The notes beneath the pieces were generated by a model. It saw nothing but the letters and a program-made list of their open reading frames with translations, was not told where the DNA came from and made no database searches. Of a stretch of 64,000 bases of DNA, positions 1-8,596 are shown piece by piece; position 1 is the stretch's first letter, and every line of letters begins with the position of its first letter. The DNA is from Gp6-AA40 sp963772955 (GTDB taxonomy: Bacteria; Acidobacteriota; Vicinamibacteria; Vicinamibacterales; UBA2999), in the NCBI GenBank assembly GCA_963772955.1, contig CAVYZF010000004.1:434001-498000 (forward strand), in the 5' to 3' direction. The position numbers were made by a program, and so were the translations under genes.

Positions 1-1
1 C

Positions 2-469
2 AACATGGAGCGCTTCATCGGCTACCTCCCCGTCGGATACGCGGTCGGCGTCTTTGTGCTGGGTCCGCTGTTCGGCGCAGCAGTCGCCGGAATCATGACC
101 GGAATCTTCACGACGTTGATGGGAGGGAACGGCACGTTCAAGCAGGTCTTCGCTGTGATGAATCACGCCGGCCTTATCCCTGCCATCTCCGCTCTGTTCG
201 TCGCGGGCATGCTGTCGATCGGCGCCAAACCTGTCGGAGTGCGTCCACCGGGCGCCAATCTCGGCGTGTTCCTGCCGATGTTGGAGGAGACGTCGTTTGT
301 GGCGGTGATGCTTCGTTCGATCGATATGTTCCTGTTGTGGTGGATGGTCGTTCTCGCTATAGGGCTTGGCGTGCTCTACAAGCGTCGAACGGGGCCAATC
401 GCTACAACGTTCATCGGGCTCTACGTCGTCATCGCGTTGCTGATCGCGGTTTTCACGTCCGGTTCCTAG
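2..469 (+). CDS. Yip1-like integral membrane protein (5' end possibly cut by window edge)
   Basis: The frame is open to base 2; the first visible ATG is at 5, so the true start may lie outside the window. About 154 residues are visible with four hydrophobic segments (roughly residues 10-35, 50-72, 105-124 and 132-150). A central stretch beginning FKQVFAVMNHAGLIP resembles the middle of Yip1-domain proteins. It ends 10 bases before the adaptor gene at 480 on the same strand, so it is probably co-transcribed with the MacA/MacB-like genes. Such membrane proteins commonly sit beside these exporters, but a role in export here is inference, and the family call is only moderate. Confidence 0.6.
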   Translation, partial: NMERFIGYLPVGYAVGVFVLGPLFGAAVAGIMTGIFTTLMGGNGTFKQVFAVMNHAGLIPAISALFVAGMLSIGAKPVGVRPPGANLGVFLPMLEETSFVAVMLRSIDMFLLWWMVVLAIGLGVLYKRRTGPIATTFIGLYVVIALLIAVFTSGS

Positions 470-479
470 GGGAGCGGTA

Positions 480-1829
480 ATGACAGGAAAGAAGGTTCTC
501 ATCGTTCTGGGGGTCGTGCTGGTCGCCGCCGCAGTGGTCGCGGCGAATTTGTACTACCGGCGCGACACCGGCCTCAACGTGCAAGCCGAAGCCGTGAGGG
601 CACGCGACCTCGAAGCGATCGTCTCCGCCTCGGGCAAGGTCCAACCCAAGCGTCAGGTCAACGTCTCGGCCCAGACTCCGGGACGCGTCACCCGCATCGC
701 GGTCGAAGAAGGTCAGCGCGTGAAGGCCGGGCAATTCCTCCTCGAGATCGATCCGAAACAACTCGAGGGACAACTGCAACGCGGAGAGGCCAGTGTTGCC
801 GCCGCCCAATCGTCCCTGCTCGGGGCGCGCACGTCCGTCGAAACAGGCCGCGCAAACCTGGAGCTCGCGCGTCAGAATCTGAAGCGTCAGGAAGACCTCT
901 GGAAAGAGGGACTGACCACGCGCGAGAATCTCGAGCGCGCGCAGAACGAGGTCACCGTTCGCGAGACGGATCTGCGCTCCCGGCAACAAGACATCGAAAC
1001 GAACGAGCAGCGCATCAAGCAGGAACAGGCCGGCCTGTCGACGACGCGCTACAACCTGAATCAGATCATCATTACGGCACCCATGGACGGTCTGGTAACC
1101 CGCCGCAGCATAGAGGAGGGAGAAACCGCCGTCGTCGGAACTATGAACAATGCGGGGTCGGTCCTGCTGACCATCGCCGACATGTCAGTCATCGAAGCCG
1201 AAGTGGAAGTGGACGAGACTGAGATTCCAACGGTGATGCTCAATCAGGAAGCCAAGGTGACCATCGACGCGGTTCCCGATCGGACGTTCAAGGGACGCGT
1301 CACCGAGATCGGCAACAGCCCGATCCAGACGACCACGCAGAACACGGGACAGCGACAGGCCACGACCTTCAAGGTCGTCGTCACGCTCGAGGAACCGGTG
1401 CCGGACATCCGCCCCGGGTTCACGTGCACGGCTGAAATCACAACCGCCAGGCGGAAGGAAGTCGTGTCAGTACCGATCCAGGCGTTGACCGTGCGCGAGA
1501 TGCTTTACAACGACAAGGGCGAGATGGTTCGAGAGACGCCGAACCGCCGACGGCGCGGCACGAACATCGAGACACCGCTCAGCGCGTCGAACGAGCCGCC
1601 GCCCGGACATACGCGGAAGGAGACTGAAGGCGTCTTCGCCGTCCGCGACGGCAAGGCGATCTACCTGCCGGTGAAAGTGGGGATCGCGGGCGAGCAGTAC
1701 TTCGAGGTGCTCGACGGCCTCAAGGCTGGAGATCAGGTCATCACGGGACCGTTCTCGTCGGTCCGCGAGCTCTTCGACGGACAGGGCGTGAAGATTCAGC
1801 AGAGCACGCGCAGAACGAACACCAAGTGA
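480..1829 (+). CDS. MacA-like periplasmic adaptor (membrane fusion protein)
   Basis: 449-residue adaptor of the HlyD/MacA family, which joins an inner-membrane exporter to an outer-membrane channel. One N-terminal membrane anchor (residues 4-26) is followed by the first half of a biotinyl-lipoyl domain (GRVTRIAVEEGQ), a long charged coiled-coil hairpin (about 100-185), the second lipoyl half (ITAPMDGLVTRRS) and beta-barrel domains. An Arg-rich, Pro-rich insert lies near residues 345-385. A GGGGAG ribosome-binding site precedes the ATG. The TGA stop overlaps the GTG of the next permease gene by four bases, so the two are translationally coupled. The exported substrate cannot be told from sequence. 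Confidence 0.88.
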   Translation: MTGKKVLIVLGVVLVAAAVVAANLYYRRDTGLNVQAEAVRARDLEAIVSASGKVQPKRQVNVSAQTPGRVTRIAVEEGQRVKAGQFLLEIDPKQLEGQLQRGEASVAAAQSSLLGARTSVETGRANLELARQNLKRQEDLWKEGLTTRENLERAQNEVTVRETDLRSRQQDIETNEQRIKQEQAGLSTTRYNLNQIIITAPMDGLVTRRSIEEGETAVVGTMNNAGSVLLTIADMSVIEAEVEVDETEIPTVMLNQEAKVTIDAVPDRTFKGRVTEIGNSPIQTTTQNTGQRQATTFKVVVTLEEPVPDIRPGFTCTAEITTARRKEVVSVPIQALTVREMLYNDKGEMVRETPNRRRRGTNIETPLSASNEPPPGHTRKETEGVFAVRDGKAIYLPVKVGIAGEQYFEVLDGLKAGDQVITGPFSSVRELFDGQGVKIQQSTRRTNTK

Positions 1830-3049
1830 ACCAGGTCATCGACTCCATCGTTATCGCGCTTCAGGCCATCTGGGCCAACAAGCTGCGATCGTTCATGACG
1901 GTGCTGGGGAACATCGTGGCGGTCACGTCTATCGTGACGGTCGTGACGCTCATCCAGGGCATGAACGGGATGGTTGCCGATGCGATCGTGAGCGACATCG
2001 GTGCAGACTCGTTCACCGTTCAGCGCCGACCGCCCATCTTCAACGAGGACGATGAGGAGCGCGCGCGCAACAACCCGCTCATCACGATCGATGAAGCGGA
2101 AGCCATTCGAAACTTCAGTCCGCTCATTTCCTCGGTGATGGCACAAGCCAGCCGCAATGCCAGCGTGTCGTATCGCACCGAGGAAATCGACAACGCCCAG
2201 ATTCAGGGCGTCACGAGCACCTACGTTGACTTCTCGACGTTCAGCGTCGAGACCGGCCGCATGATGAGCCAGATCGAGGTCGAGCGCGGTCAGCCGGTCG
2301 CACTACTTGGCTGGGGATTGGCCGACCGACTCTTCGGCGAGATCAACCCGCTGGACAAGACGATCAAGATCGCCGGGATCAACTTCCGCGTCGTTGGCGT
2401 CAGCGAACAGAAGGGGTCGTTCTTCGGGAACTCCCAGGACAACTTCGCCGTGATCCCGCTGAACGCGTACCAGCGCCTGTTCGGCGCGAGACAGTCGCTT
2501 TCGCTGAGCGTGAAGCCGGTGTCGACGGACGTCATGACCACGGCGATGGACGACGCGACCGTCGCGCTGCGAGTCAGCCGCCGCCTGAAGCCGTCAGAGC
2601 CCGACAACTTCGGCATCCTGACGTCCGAGACGATTCTCAATCTTTACCGCCAGGTGACCAGCGGGATCTTCGCCGTCCTTGTCGGCATCGTCGCGCTGTC
2701 GCTCGTCGTCGGCGGCATCGTCATCATGAACATCATGTTGATGGTGGTGAGCGAACGGACGCGAGAGATCGGGTTGCGCAAGGCGCTCGGCGCGAAGCGC
2801 AAAGACATCATGACCCAGGTGCTGACGGAGTCGATCACGCTGTCGACGTTCGGCGGCCTGATCGGCATCGGCCTGGGTTCGCTCGCGGCGAGCGCGATTG
2901 CGGCATTCACTCCCCTGCCAGCGAGGCTGGAGATGTGGTCCGTGGTACTGGGCATCGGCATCACTGCAGCGGTCGGCCTGTTCTTCGGCGCGTACCCCGC
3001 GTCACGAGCGGCATCGCTCGATCCCATCGAGGCGCTCAGACGTGAATAG
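1826..3049 (+). CDS. MacB-like ABC transporter permease
   Basis: 407-residue permease with the MacB layout: transmembrane helix 1 near residues 20-45, a large periplasmic core domain to about 265, then an FtsX domain with three helices, and the typical closing motif ASLDPIEALRRE. It lacks the ATP-binding cassette fused to true MacB, so a separate ATPase is required; none is in this window and it could lie upstream of base 1. The GTG start overlaps the adaptor stop by four bases. The stop overlaps the GTG start of the next permease. Two different permeases in tandem suggest a heterodimeric exporter. Confidence 0.87.
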   Translation: MNQVIDSIVIALQAIWANKLRSFMTVLGNIVAVTSIVTVVTLIQGMNGMVADAIVSDIGADSFTVQRRPPIFNEDDEERARNNPLITIDEAEAIRNFSPLISSVMAQASRNASVSYRTEEIDNAQIQGVTSTYVDFSTFSVETGRMMSQIEVERGQPVALLGWGLADRLFGEINPLDKTIKIAGINFRVVGVSEQKGSFFGNSQDNFAVIPLNAYQRLFGARQSLSLSVKPVSTDVMTTAMDDATVALRVSRRLKPSEPDNFGILTSETILNLYRQVTSGIFAVLVGIVALSLVVGGIVIMNIMLMVVSERTREIGLRKALGAKRKDIMTQVLTESITLSTFGGLIGIGLGSLAASAIAAFTPLPARLEMWSVVLGIGITAAVGLFFGAYPASRAASLDPIEALRRE

Positions 3050-4319
3050 AGGGCTCTGGCGCGAAGTGTTCGTGATGGCGCTCGACACGCTGCGCTCGAA
3101 CAAGATGCGATCGGCGCTCACGATCCTTGGAGTCGTCATCGGCATCACATCGATCGTGGGGATGACGTCGCTCATTCGCGGCTTCGACGAGTCGCTACGC
3201 GACATGATTCGCGAGCTCGGCCCCAATACGATCATGCTCAGCAAGGCGAGTGCCGTGACCCTGGCGTCCGGCGCCGATTTCGCCCAGATCATGCGCCGGC
3301 CGAATCTGACGGTGGACGATGCCAAAGCGATTGAGAAGCTGGCGCCTTCGGTGGGCATCGTGGACATCTGGATGGGTCAAGGTATCGGAGGCCAGACGGT
3401 CGGTCGCGTCGCCTACGAAGGCCAGCGGACGCCCACGCTCGGCGTGCTCGGCGCGACGGAACAGTTCGCGGCCGTCAACTTCGTCAAGCTCGCCTTCGGG
3501 CGCTTCTTCACCGAGTCCGAGGTTCAGCGCCGACGACGAGTCGTCGTGCTCGCGAACAATCCCTATCAGGCGCTCTTTGCCCCGTCGGGACTGGATCCGA
3601 TCGGCAAGAAGGTCCGCATCGATGCGGTCGAGTACACGGTCGTCGGTGTCCTCGGCAAACGGCCCTCACCATTTCCTCAGGCCGACGACTTCGTCGTCAT
3701 TCCGCAGACGACGCACCAGGTCGTGTTCAGTACCAATGCCCGGCGCGCCTTCGGTGGCGGCGGCAGCGCCACAATCACGATCGTACCCGTCGAGACGGCG
3801 ACTCGTGACGAGGCGGTCGCTGAAATCGAGGAGATCATGCGCATCCGGCACGGATTGAAGCTGGATGAGGCGAACGACTTCGAGATCGGCGGGCAGGACG
3901 CGATCCTCAGGCTGTGGGATCAGATCAGCCGTGCGGTGTTCCTCGCGCTGGTCGTGATCTCGTCGGTCGCGCTGATGGTGGGCGGCATCGGCGTGATGGC
4001 GATCATGATGATCTCGGTCACCGAGCGCACACGAGAGATCGGCGTGCGCAAGGCGCTGGGCGCCCGCCGACAGGAGATCCTTCTTCAGTTCCTCTCCGAG
4101 GCAGCGGTCCTGACCTCTGTCGGAGGCGTCCTGGGGATCCTGTGCGGCAGCGGCATCGGTGTGGCGATCAGCTTCGCGACCGGCTTCCCCATCTCGCTGC
4201 CGTGGTGGTCATTCGCAATCGGTCTTGGATTCTCGGCCGCGGTCGGCATCTTCTTTGGAATGGTTCCTGCCGTTCGTGCGTCCCGCCTCGATCCCATCGA
4301 AGCTCTCAGACACGAGTAG
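3042..4319 (+). CDS. MacB-like ABC transporter permease (second of pair)
   Basis: Second permease of the pair, about 425 residues from the GTG at 3042, which overlaps the stop of the preceding gene; an ATG at 3075 is the alternative start. The same architecture is visible: N-terminal helix (MRSALTILGVVIGITS), periplasmic domain, FtsX domain with TERTREIGVRKALGA between helices, and the end ASRLDPIEALRHE. The open frame extends upstream to 2898, but that part overlaps the previous gene and is not believed. The gene is convergent with the regulator that ends at 4347; only 27 bases separate them. Confidence 0.87.
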   Translation: MNRGLWREVFVMALDTLRSNKMRSALTILGVVIGITSIVGMTSLIRGFDESLRDMIRELGPNTIMLSKASAVTLASGADFAQIMRRPNLTVDDAKAIEKLAPSVGIVDIWMGQGIGGQTVGRVAYEGQRTPTLGVLGATEQFAAVNFVKLAFGRFFTESEVQRRRRVVVLANNPYQALFAPSGLDPIGKKVRIDAVEYTVVGVLGKRPSPFPQADDFVVIPQTTHQVVFSTNARRAFGGGGSATITIVPVETATRDEAVAEIEEIMRIRHGLKLDEANDFEIGGQDAILRLWDQISRAVFLALVVISSVALMVGGIGVMAIMMISVTERTREIGVRKALGARRQEILLQFLSEAAVLTSVGGVLGILCGSGIGVAISFATGFPISLPWWSFAIGLGFSAAVGIFFGMVPAVRASRLDPIEALRHE

Positions 4320-4345
4320 AGGGCGCGTCGACAGCCCGCCCGGCG

Positions 4346-4361
4346 TTCAAGACGTCTTGAA
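4346..4361. repeat. 16-bp perfect palindrome at convergent gene ends
   Basis: TTCAAGACGTCTTGAA is perfectly self-complementary, and GGCG/CGCC extends the arms with a one-base bulge. It covers the last codons and TGA of the regulator gene and lies 27 bases after the permease stop. No T-run follows, so it is a weak terminator candidate at best. Confidence 0.5.
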
Positions 4362-5396
4362 GCGCCTGGTGTCGATGCCATGCTTTCTGAGCCGATAGCT
4401 GAAGACCCGCTCTGACGTCATCAGCAGGCGGGCCGCCTGTGACCGCACACCTTTGGCCTGCCGTAACGCATCCTGAAGGAGTTCCTTTTCGTACGCCTCG
4501 AGTGCTTCGCTCAATCCCAGCATCGGCACGCTGGTCTCGCCCGATGCTTGTATCTCGACCGGAAGGTGATGATGGTGGATCACCGGCCCGGTCGTCAGCA
4601 CCACTGCCCGTTCGATCGTCATGCGCAACTGAGCCACGTTGCCGGGCCAATCGTAGTTCAGGAGCATGTCCATCGCGCGGGTGGAGACACCTCTGACCCC
4701 GCGCACGTGCTCCCGGGCAAACTGCTCGACAAACAGGTCTGTCAGGACCGAAAGGTCGCCCTTCCGATCGCGCAGCGGTGGAATCCGGATCGTCAGCGCA
4801 CCGAGGTGCTCCCACAGATCCTTCAGGCATCGACCTGATGCGACTTCCTGCTCGAGGTCGCGCGTCGACGAGGCAATCACACGGACATCGACGCGGACGG
4901 GCGTGCCATCGCGGCGTTCCCAGTCGCTATCGCGCGCGAGCCTCAGGAGTCTCGTTTGCGCTCGTGGACCGAGGTCGGCAACATCATCCAGGAACAACGT
5001 TCCGCTCTCTGCCCTGCCGACGCAGCCGCCCGTCGATCCAACGGCGCCTGACGCGCCTTCCGCCCCGCCGAACAGTTGCGCATCGACATCGGTCTCGAGC
5101 AGCGACGCGCAGCTAATCGAGACAAAGGGCCCGGCCGACCGTGCGGACGCCGCATGAATGGCCCGCGCGACGCGCGTCTTTCCAACGCCATCCTCACCGT
5201 GCAGGCACACGCTGTGCGGCGACGGCGCCACCTGGGCAATCAACTCGCAGACATGTCGAATGGCGCGGCTGTCTCCGGCAAGGTCGGCGATCCGGTGACG
5301 GTCGCGCAGTTGCTGCCGCAGGCGATCGTTGTCGGCCACCAGACGGCTGCGCTCGGCAGCCGAGAGCGAGTCAAATGGAATCCGGGAAGAGGCCAT
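4347..5396 (-). CDS. NtrC-type AAA+ regulator with degenerate sigma54 motifs
   Basis: 349-residue bacterial enhancer-binding protein without a receiver domain. A short coiled-coil lead (residues 12-35) precedes the AAA+ domain. Walker A is GEDGVGKT (67-74). Walker B reads LFLDD (134-138) instead of the usual LFLDE. The loop that should be GAFTGA reads GASGA (114-118), losing the Phe that contacts sigma54. The segment normally like FREDLYYRL reads CLKDLWEHL (190-198), losing both candidate Arg fingers. A Fis-type helix-turn-helix closes the protein (about 305-345, SQAARLLMTSERVFSYRL). It lies downstream of glnB on the same strand, so a nitrogen-related role is likely. It may bind DNA without activating sigma54 polymerase. 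Confidence 0.85.
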   Translation of the reverse strand: MASSRIPFDSLSAAERSRLVADNDRLRQQLRDRHRIADLAGDSRAIRHVCELIAQVAPSPHSVCLHGEDGVGKTRVARAIHAASARSAGPFVSISCASLLETDVDAQLFGGAEGASGAVGSTGGCVGRAESGTLFLDDVADLGPRAQTRLLRLARDSDWERRDGTPVRVDVRVIASSTRDLEQEVASGRCLKDLWEHLGALTIRIPPLRDRKGDLSVLTDLFVEQFAREHVRGVRGVSTRAMDMLLNYDWPGNVAQLRMTIERAVVLTTGPVIHHHHLPVEIQASGETSVPMLGLSEALEAYEKELLQDALRQAKGVRSQAARLLMTSERVFSYRLRKHGIDTRRFKTS

Positions 5397-5611
5397 GCGC
5401 AGAGGAACCTACAACCCTGCTGGCAACGCCGATGCCAGATCGCGCTCGGGCGGGTGTCACGATTACACGTGGAACTGGCCGACAACCTCGGTGCGCGGCC
5501 AGACGCCGCGCGCGGCCTGAATCCAGTTCAGACAAGAGTGTATGGACTGAAAAATCCGGCGACATGACTGTAGGAATCATCATGGCGCACGCGTGGGAGG
5601 GTCAGGTCGCT

Positions 5612-5645
5612 GCGCCCCGCGTCCCACGATCCCGGAACGGGGCGC
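5612..5645 (-). terminator. Possible hairpin downstream of glnB
   Basis: GCGCCCCG (5612-5619) and CGGGGCGC (5638-5645) form an 8-bp GC stem with an 18-base loop, 19 bases beyond the glnB stop. No U-run follows on the minus strand, so intrinsic termination is uncertain. Nothing else was recognised in the 267-base gap between the regulator and glnB. Confidence 0.35.
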
Positions 5646-5663
5646 CGCCACCGCTGGTGTCGA

Positions 5664-5993
5664 TCAGGATTCCTTTTCGCCGGTTCTGATGCGATAGCTC
5701 TCGAGCACCGGGAGGACGAACACGCGCCCGTCGCCGATCTCGCCCGTCCGCGCCGCTTGCACGACGGCCTTCACGACGTCGTCGGCCATGTTGTCGGACA
5801 CGACGATTTCGATTTCCATCTTGGGCAACAGGCTGACGTTGTATTCCTTGCCTCGGTAGATCGCCGTATGTCCCTTCTGCTTTCCGTGGCCACGAACCTC
5901 GGTCACGGTCATGCCGGCGATACTCAGCTTGGCGAGCGCGTCCTTCACTTCATCGACCTTGTTCGGACGAATGATGCACTTGATCAACTTCAT
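5664..5993 (-). CDS. glnB: P-II nitrogen regulatory protein
   Basis: 109-residue P-II signal protein, near the family's usual 112. The T-loop carries Tyr51 (RGKEYNVSLLPK), the site uridylylated by GlnD, and the C-terminal signature RTGEIGDGRVFVLPV is intact. P-II trimers sense 2-oxoglutarate and ATP/ADP and bind partners such as Amt channels and GlnD. The ATG overlaps the glnD stop, so the two are coupled. The ammonium transporter lies upstream on the same strand, which would also fit the name glnK; sequence alone does not separate the two. Confidence 0.93.
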   Translation of the reverse strand: MKLIKCIIRPNKVDEVKDALAKLSIAGMTVTEVRGHGKQKGHTAIYRGKEYNVSLLPKMEIEIVVSDNMADDVVKAVVQAARTGEIGDGRVFVLPVLESYRIRTGEKES

Positions 5994-8539
5994 AGTGAAC
6001 CCTCCAGTGTGCGATGTAGGTCGGACGTCAGCGCCTGCTGCTCCGCCTCGGTAAGTTTCGATCCACCCTTGGTGATGTGAAAGACGTCGATCGCCTTCTC
6101 CCCTTCAGTCGCAATGAGCACGAGGTCGACGTCGCACCCATGCTGCGAGATGACGCGACTGATGCGGTAGAGCAAGCCGAGCGCGTTCGTGGCGACGATG
6201 TCGAGAATCGAGTAGCGCCCGGACGCCTGGTTGTCCGCCCGGACGACCGGTGGAAATCGCGGTGTCCCCCTGGCATGCAGGACACCCTCCTCGCGCGGGC
6301 GCAACCGTGACGCGACATCCGATCGAGCGGACACGACCTCTTCGAGCACGGTCATGAGCTGTTCCTGCCCGTCGCGATTGAGCTCGAGGAACCGCTCGTC
6401 GTCGGTGAACTGGAACACGTCGAGCACGAGGCCATTCGGGTTGGTCAGCGCGTGTCCGCGAATGATGTTCATGCCGAACGAGGAGAGGACGCCGCAGATG
6501 TTCGAGAACAGAAACGGCTTGTCCAGCGTGGCAACGGCGAGCGACCAGACGGACGCCTCACCGCGCTCGAGCGACAGGTGCACTTCGTCCGGATGGATGT
6601 CACGCGCGAGCCGCACGTGACGGTAAATAACGTCACGAGCGAAGAGCTGGAGATAGCGTTGCGGGAGTCCCTCCAGGAACCGCGTGATCTCGGTCACCGT
6701 GAGGTCATCCGGCCGCTGCTTCAGCAGATCGCTCAGGCCAGCCTGATTCCTCTCGATGACCTCGTCGCCGTACCGTTGCGTGAGGTGGTTGTAGGTGTCG
6801 ACGTACAGCCGCCAGAGCAACTCCTCCTTCCACGCGGTCAGCGTCTCCGGGCTCACCGCTTCGACGTCCACCAGCGTCATCAGGGTGAGCATCTTGAGCC
6901 GCTCCTCGTTCCCGATAAACGCGGAGAACTCCTTGACGATGTCGGGGTCCTCGGTGTCGCGGCGGAAGGCGACGAGTGACATGCGGAGGTGATGGCGAAT
7001 CAGGAAGATGACGGCCTCGCGCGCGTCAGCGTCGAGCCCGAGACGCTCGACGGCTTCGACCGCCATGCGAACGCTCTCGTGCGCATGGTCGTCGTCGCGC
7101 CATTTGCCAACGTCGTGGAGCAGCAGCGCCAGCACGAGCAACTCAGGTCGATCGACTTCGCCCAGGATGTTGCGAAAGCGCAGTCGATACGGCACCTCAG
7201 TCGTGGCAATGCGCTCGAGATTGCGGATCGTCAGCAGCGTGTGCTCGTCGACGGTGTACTTGTGGTAGAAGTCGCGGACCACACGCCAGGAGATCGCCTG
7301 GAACTCTGGGAACACGCGTCCGAGCAGGCCGCAGTCGTGCATCTCCGAGAGCCGGAGGTAGAGCCCCTTCCTCGGTCTCAGCAGATTGAGCAACGCCGCC
7401 CGGTCCGCGGCGTCCGGGAAGAAGTCATCCGCCCGAAATCGATCGACGTGCTGCTGGATGCAGGATAGCGCTTCCTCCGACACGGTCGTGTCGGCATCGA
7501 TCGCAGCCTGAAACGCACCGATCCAGGTCGCGGGATTGCGCGCGGCCTGGATGGGATCCAGGAAGCGGATGCCGTCGCGCGAGATGCCAAGGTTCGGCCC
7601 GACCGGGACGGGAGCGCCCTTGCGTGCCCAGTTGAGAGATCGATGGGCGGTCCGCGCGTGCCGGAAGTAGTCGCTCATGAGGCGTTCGACGCGCTGACGA
7701 GGCTCGGCGCCCGGATATCCCAGCAACTCCGCGGTTCGCTCCTGCATCTCGTGACTGAGGGTGTTCTGATTCCGACCCGCATTCAGATGCAGCGTCGAAC
7801 GCACACGCAGCAGGAAATCCTCCGCCTGATCGACTCGCGCCGGATCGGCGGGACCGCGCCGTAGCAGCAGCGGATCCGTCAGCATCGCAATCGTACGCGC
7901 CGCGGTCAGATCGCGCAGCGCACCGGGCGCCTCCTTCACATCGGGCTCGAGCTGATACAACGTCGCGTTGAACCCTGCGTGCCGCGCGTCGATCAACTCG
8001 AGCAGGGACTTCAGGATGAACGCGTGCGTCGCGGCCGTGTGAAACAGCGCCCCAAACCGTTCGAACAGCACTCGAACCCCGGCAACCGGACGCGCATCGA
8101 GCAGCGCCAGCAGAAACTCGGGGTTATCTGCCTCCAACGTGGAGAACTCCTCGAGCTCGCGCACCTGGTGACCAATCGAGACGCCAAGATCCCACAACGG
8201 ATTCAGAAACGCTCGCAGGAACTCTTCGTCGATGCGGCCACCAAACAGAATCAGCAGATCGATGTCCGAGTGGAGACACAGATGGCGTCTGCCGTAGCCT
8301 CCGAGCGCCAGCACCACGACGTCGTGGTTCGCCCCGCCGGCTTCGGCAAACAACTGCCGCAGCATGGCGTCGACGCGGTCAGAGTAGCGCTCGAGCGCCG
8401 ATCGCCCCCCTACTCCGCGCACTACATCGGATTGAAGCTCTGTCCTCGCTGCCTCAAGGGCCGCGACCAGCGCCGGGCCGCTCGGACCCGGCTGCGTGAC
8501 TGCCATAACGTGATTGTCTCCCGTTGCGGACTCAAGCAT
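5990..8539 (-). CDS. glnD: Bifunctional uridylyltransferase/uridylyl-removing enzyme GlnD
   Basis: 849-residue GlnD, full length for the family. The nucleotidyltransferase site is visible as GGYGRR (80-85) with SDIDLLIL (91-98) supplying the two metal-binding Asp. The central HD domain (LLLHDVGKW) carries the UMP-removing activity. Two C-terminal ACT domains (around LDKPFLFSNICGVL and NALGLLYRISRVIS) sense glutamine. GlnD uridylylates P-II when glutamine is low and reverses this when it is high. The start at 8539 is the longest; the Met at residue 12 (MAVTQPGPSG) is a possible alternative. It overlaps glnB at its 3' end. Confidence 0.93.
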   Translation of the reverse strand: MLESATGDNHVMAVTQPGPSGPALVAALEAARTELQSDVVRGVGGRSALERYSDRVDAMLRQLFAEAGGANHDVVVLALGGYGRRHLCLHSDIDLLILFGGRIDEEFLRAFLNPLWDLGVSIGHQVRELEEFSTLEADNPEFLLALLDARPVAGVRVLFERFGALFHTAATHAFILKSLLELIDARHAGFNATLYQLEPDVKEAPGALRDLTAARTIAMLTDPLLLRRGPADPARVDQAEDFLLRVRSTLHLNAGRNQNTLSHEMQERTAELLGYPGAEPRQRVERLMSDYFRHARTAHRSLNWARKGAPVPVGPNLGISRDGIRFLDPIQAARNPATWIGAFQAAIDADTTVSEEALSCIQQHVDRFRADDFFPDAADRAALLNLLRPRKGLYLRLSEMHDCGLLGRVFPEFQAISWRVVRDFYHKYTVDEHTLLTIRNLERIATTEVPYRLRFRNILGEVDRPELLVLALLLHDVGKWRDDDHAHESVRMAVEAVERLGLDADAREAVIFLIRHHLRMSLVAFRRDTEDPDIVKEFSAFIGNEERLKMLTLMTLVDVEAVSPETLTAWKEELLWRLYVDTYNHLTQRYGDEVIERNQAGLSDLLKQRPDDLTVTEITRFLEGLPQRYLQLFARDVIYRHVRLARDIHPDEVHLSLERGEASVWSLAVATLDKPFLFSNICGVLSSFGMNIIRGHALTNPNGLVLDVFQFTDDERFLELNRDGQEQLMTVLEEVVSARSDVASRLRPREEGVLHARGTPRFPPVVRADNQASGRYSILDIVATNALGLLYRISRVISQHGCDVDLVLIATEGEKAIDVFHITKGGSKLTEAEQQALTSDLHRTLEGSL

Positions 8540-8596
8540 ACGCGCAAGTAGACGTGACGTCGGACGCCGGGGCGCCCGTCTGTCCCACCGCGGACG

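Noticed and set aside
4346..4361. Palindrome as an operator
   Set aside because: It lies at the converging 3' ends of two genes, not in a promoter.
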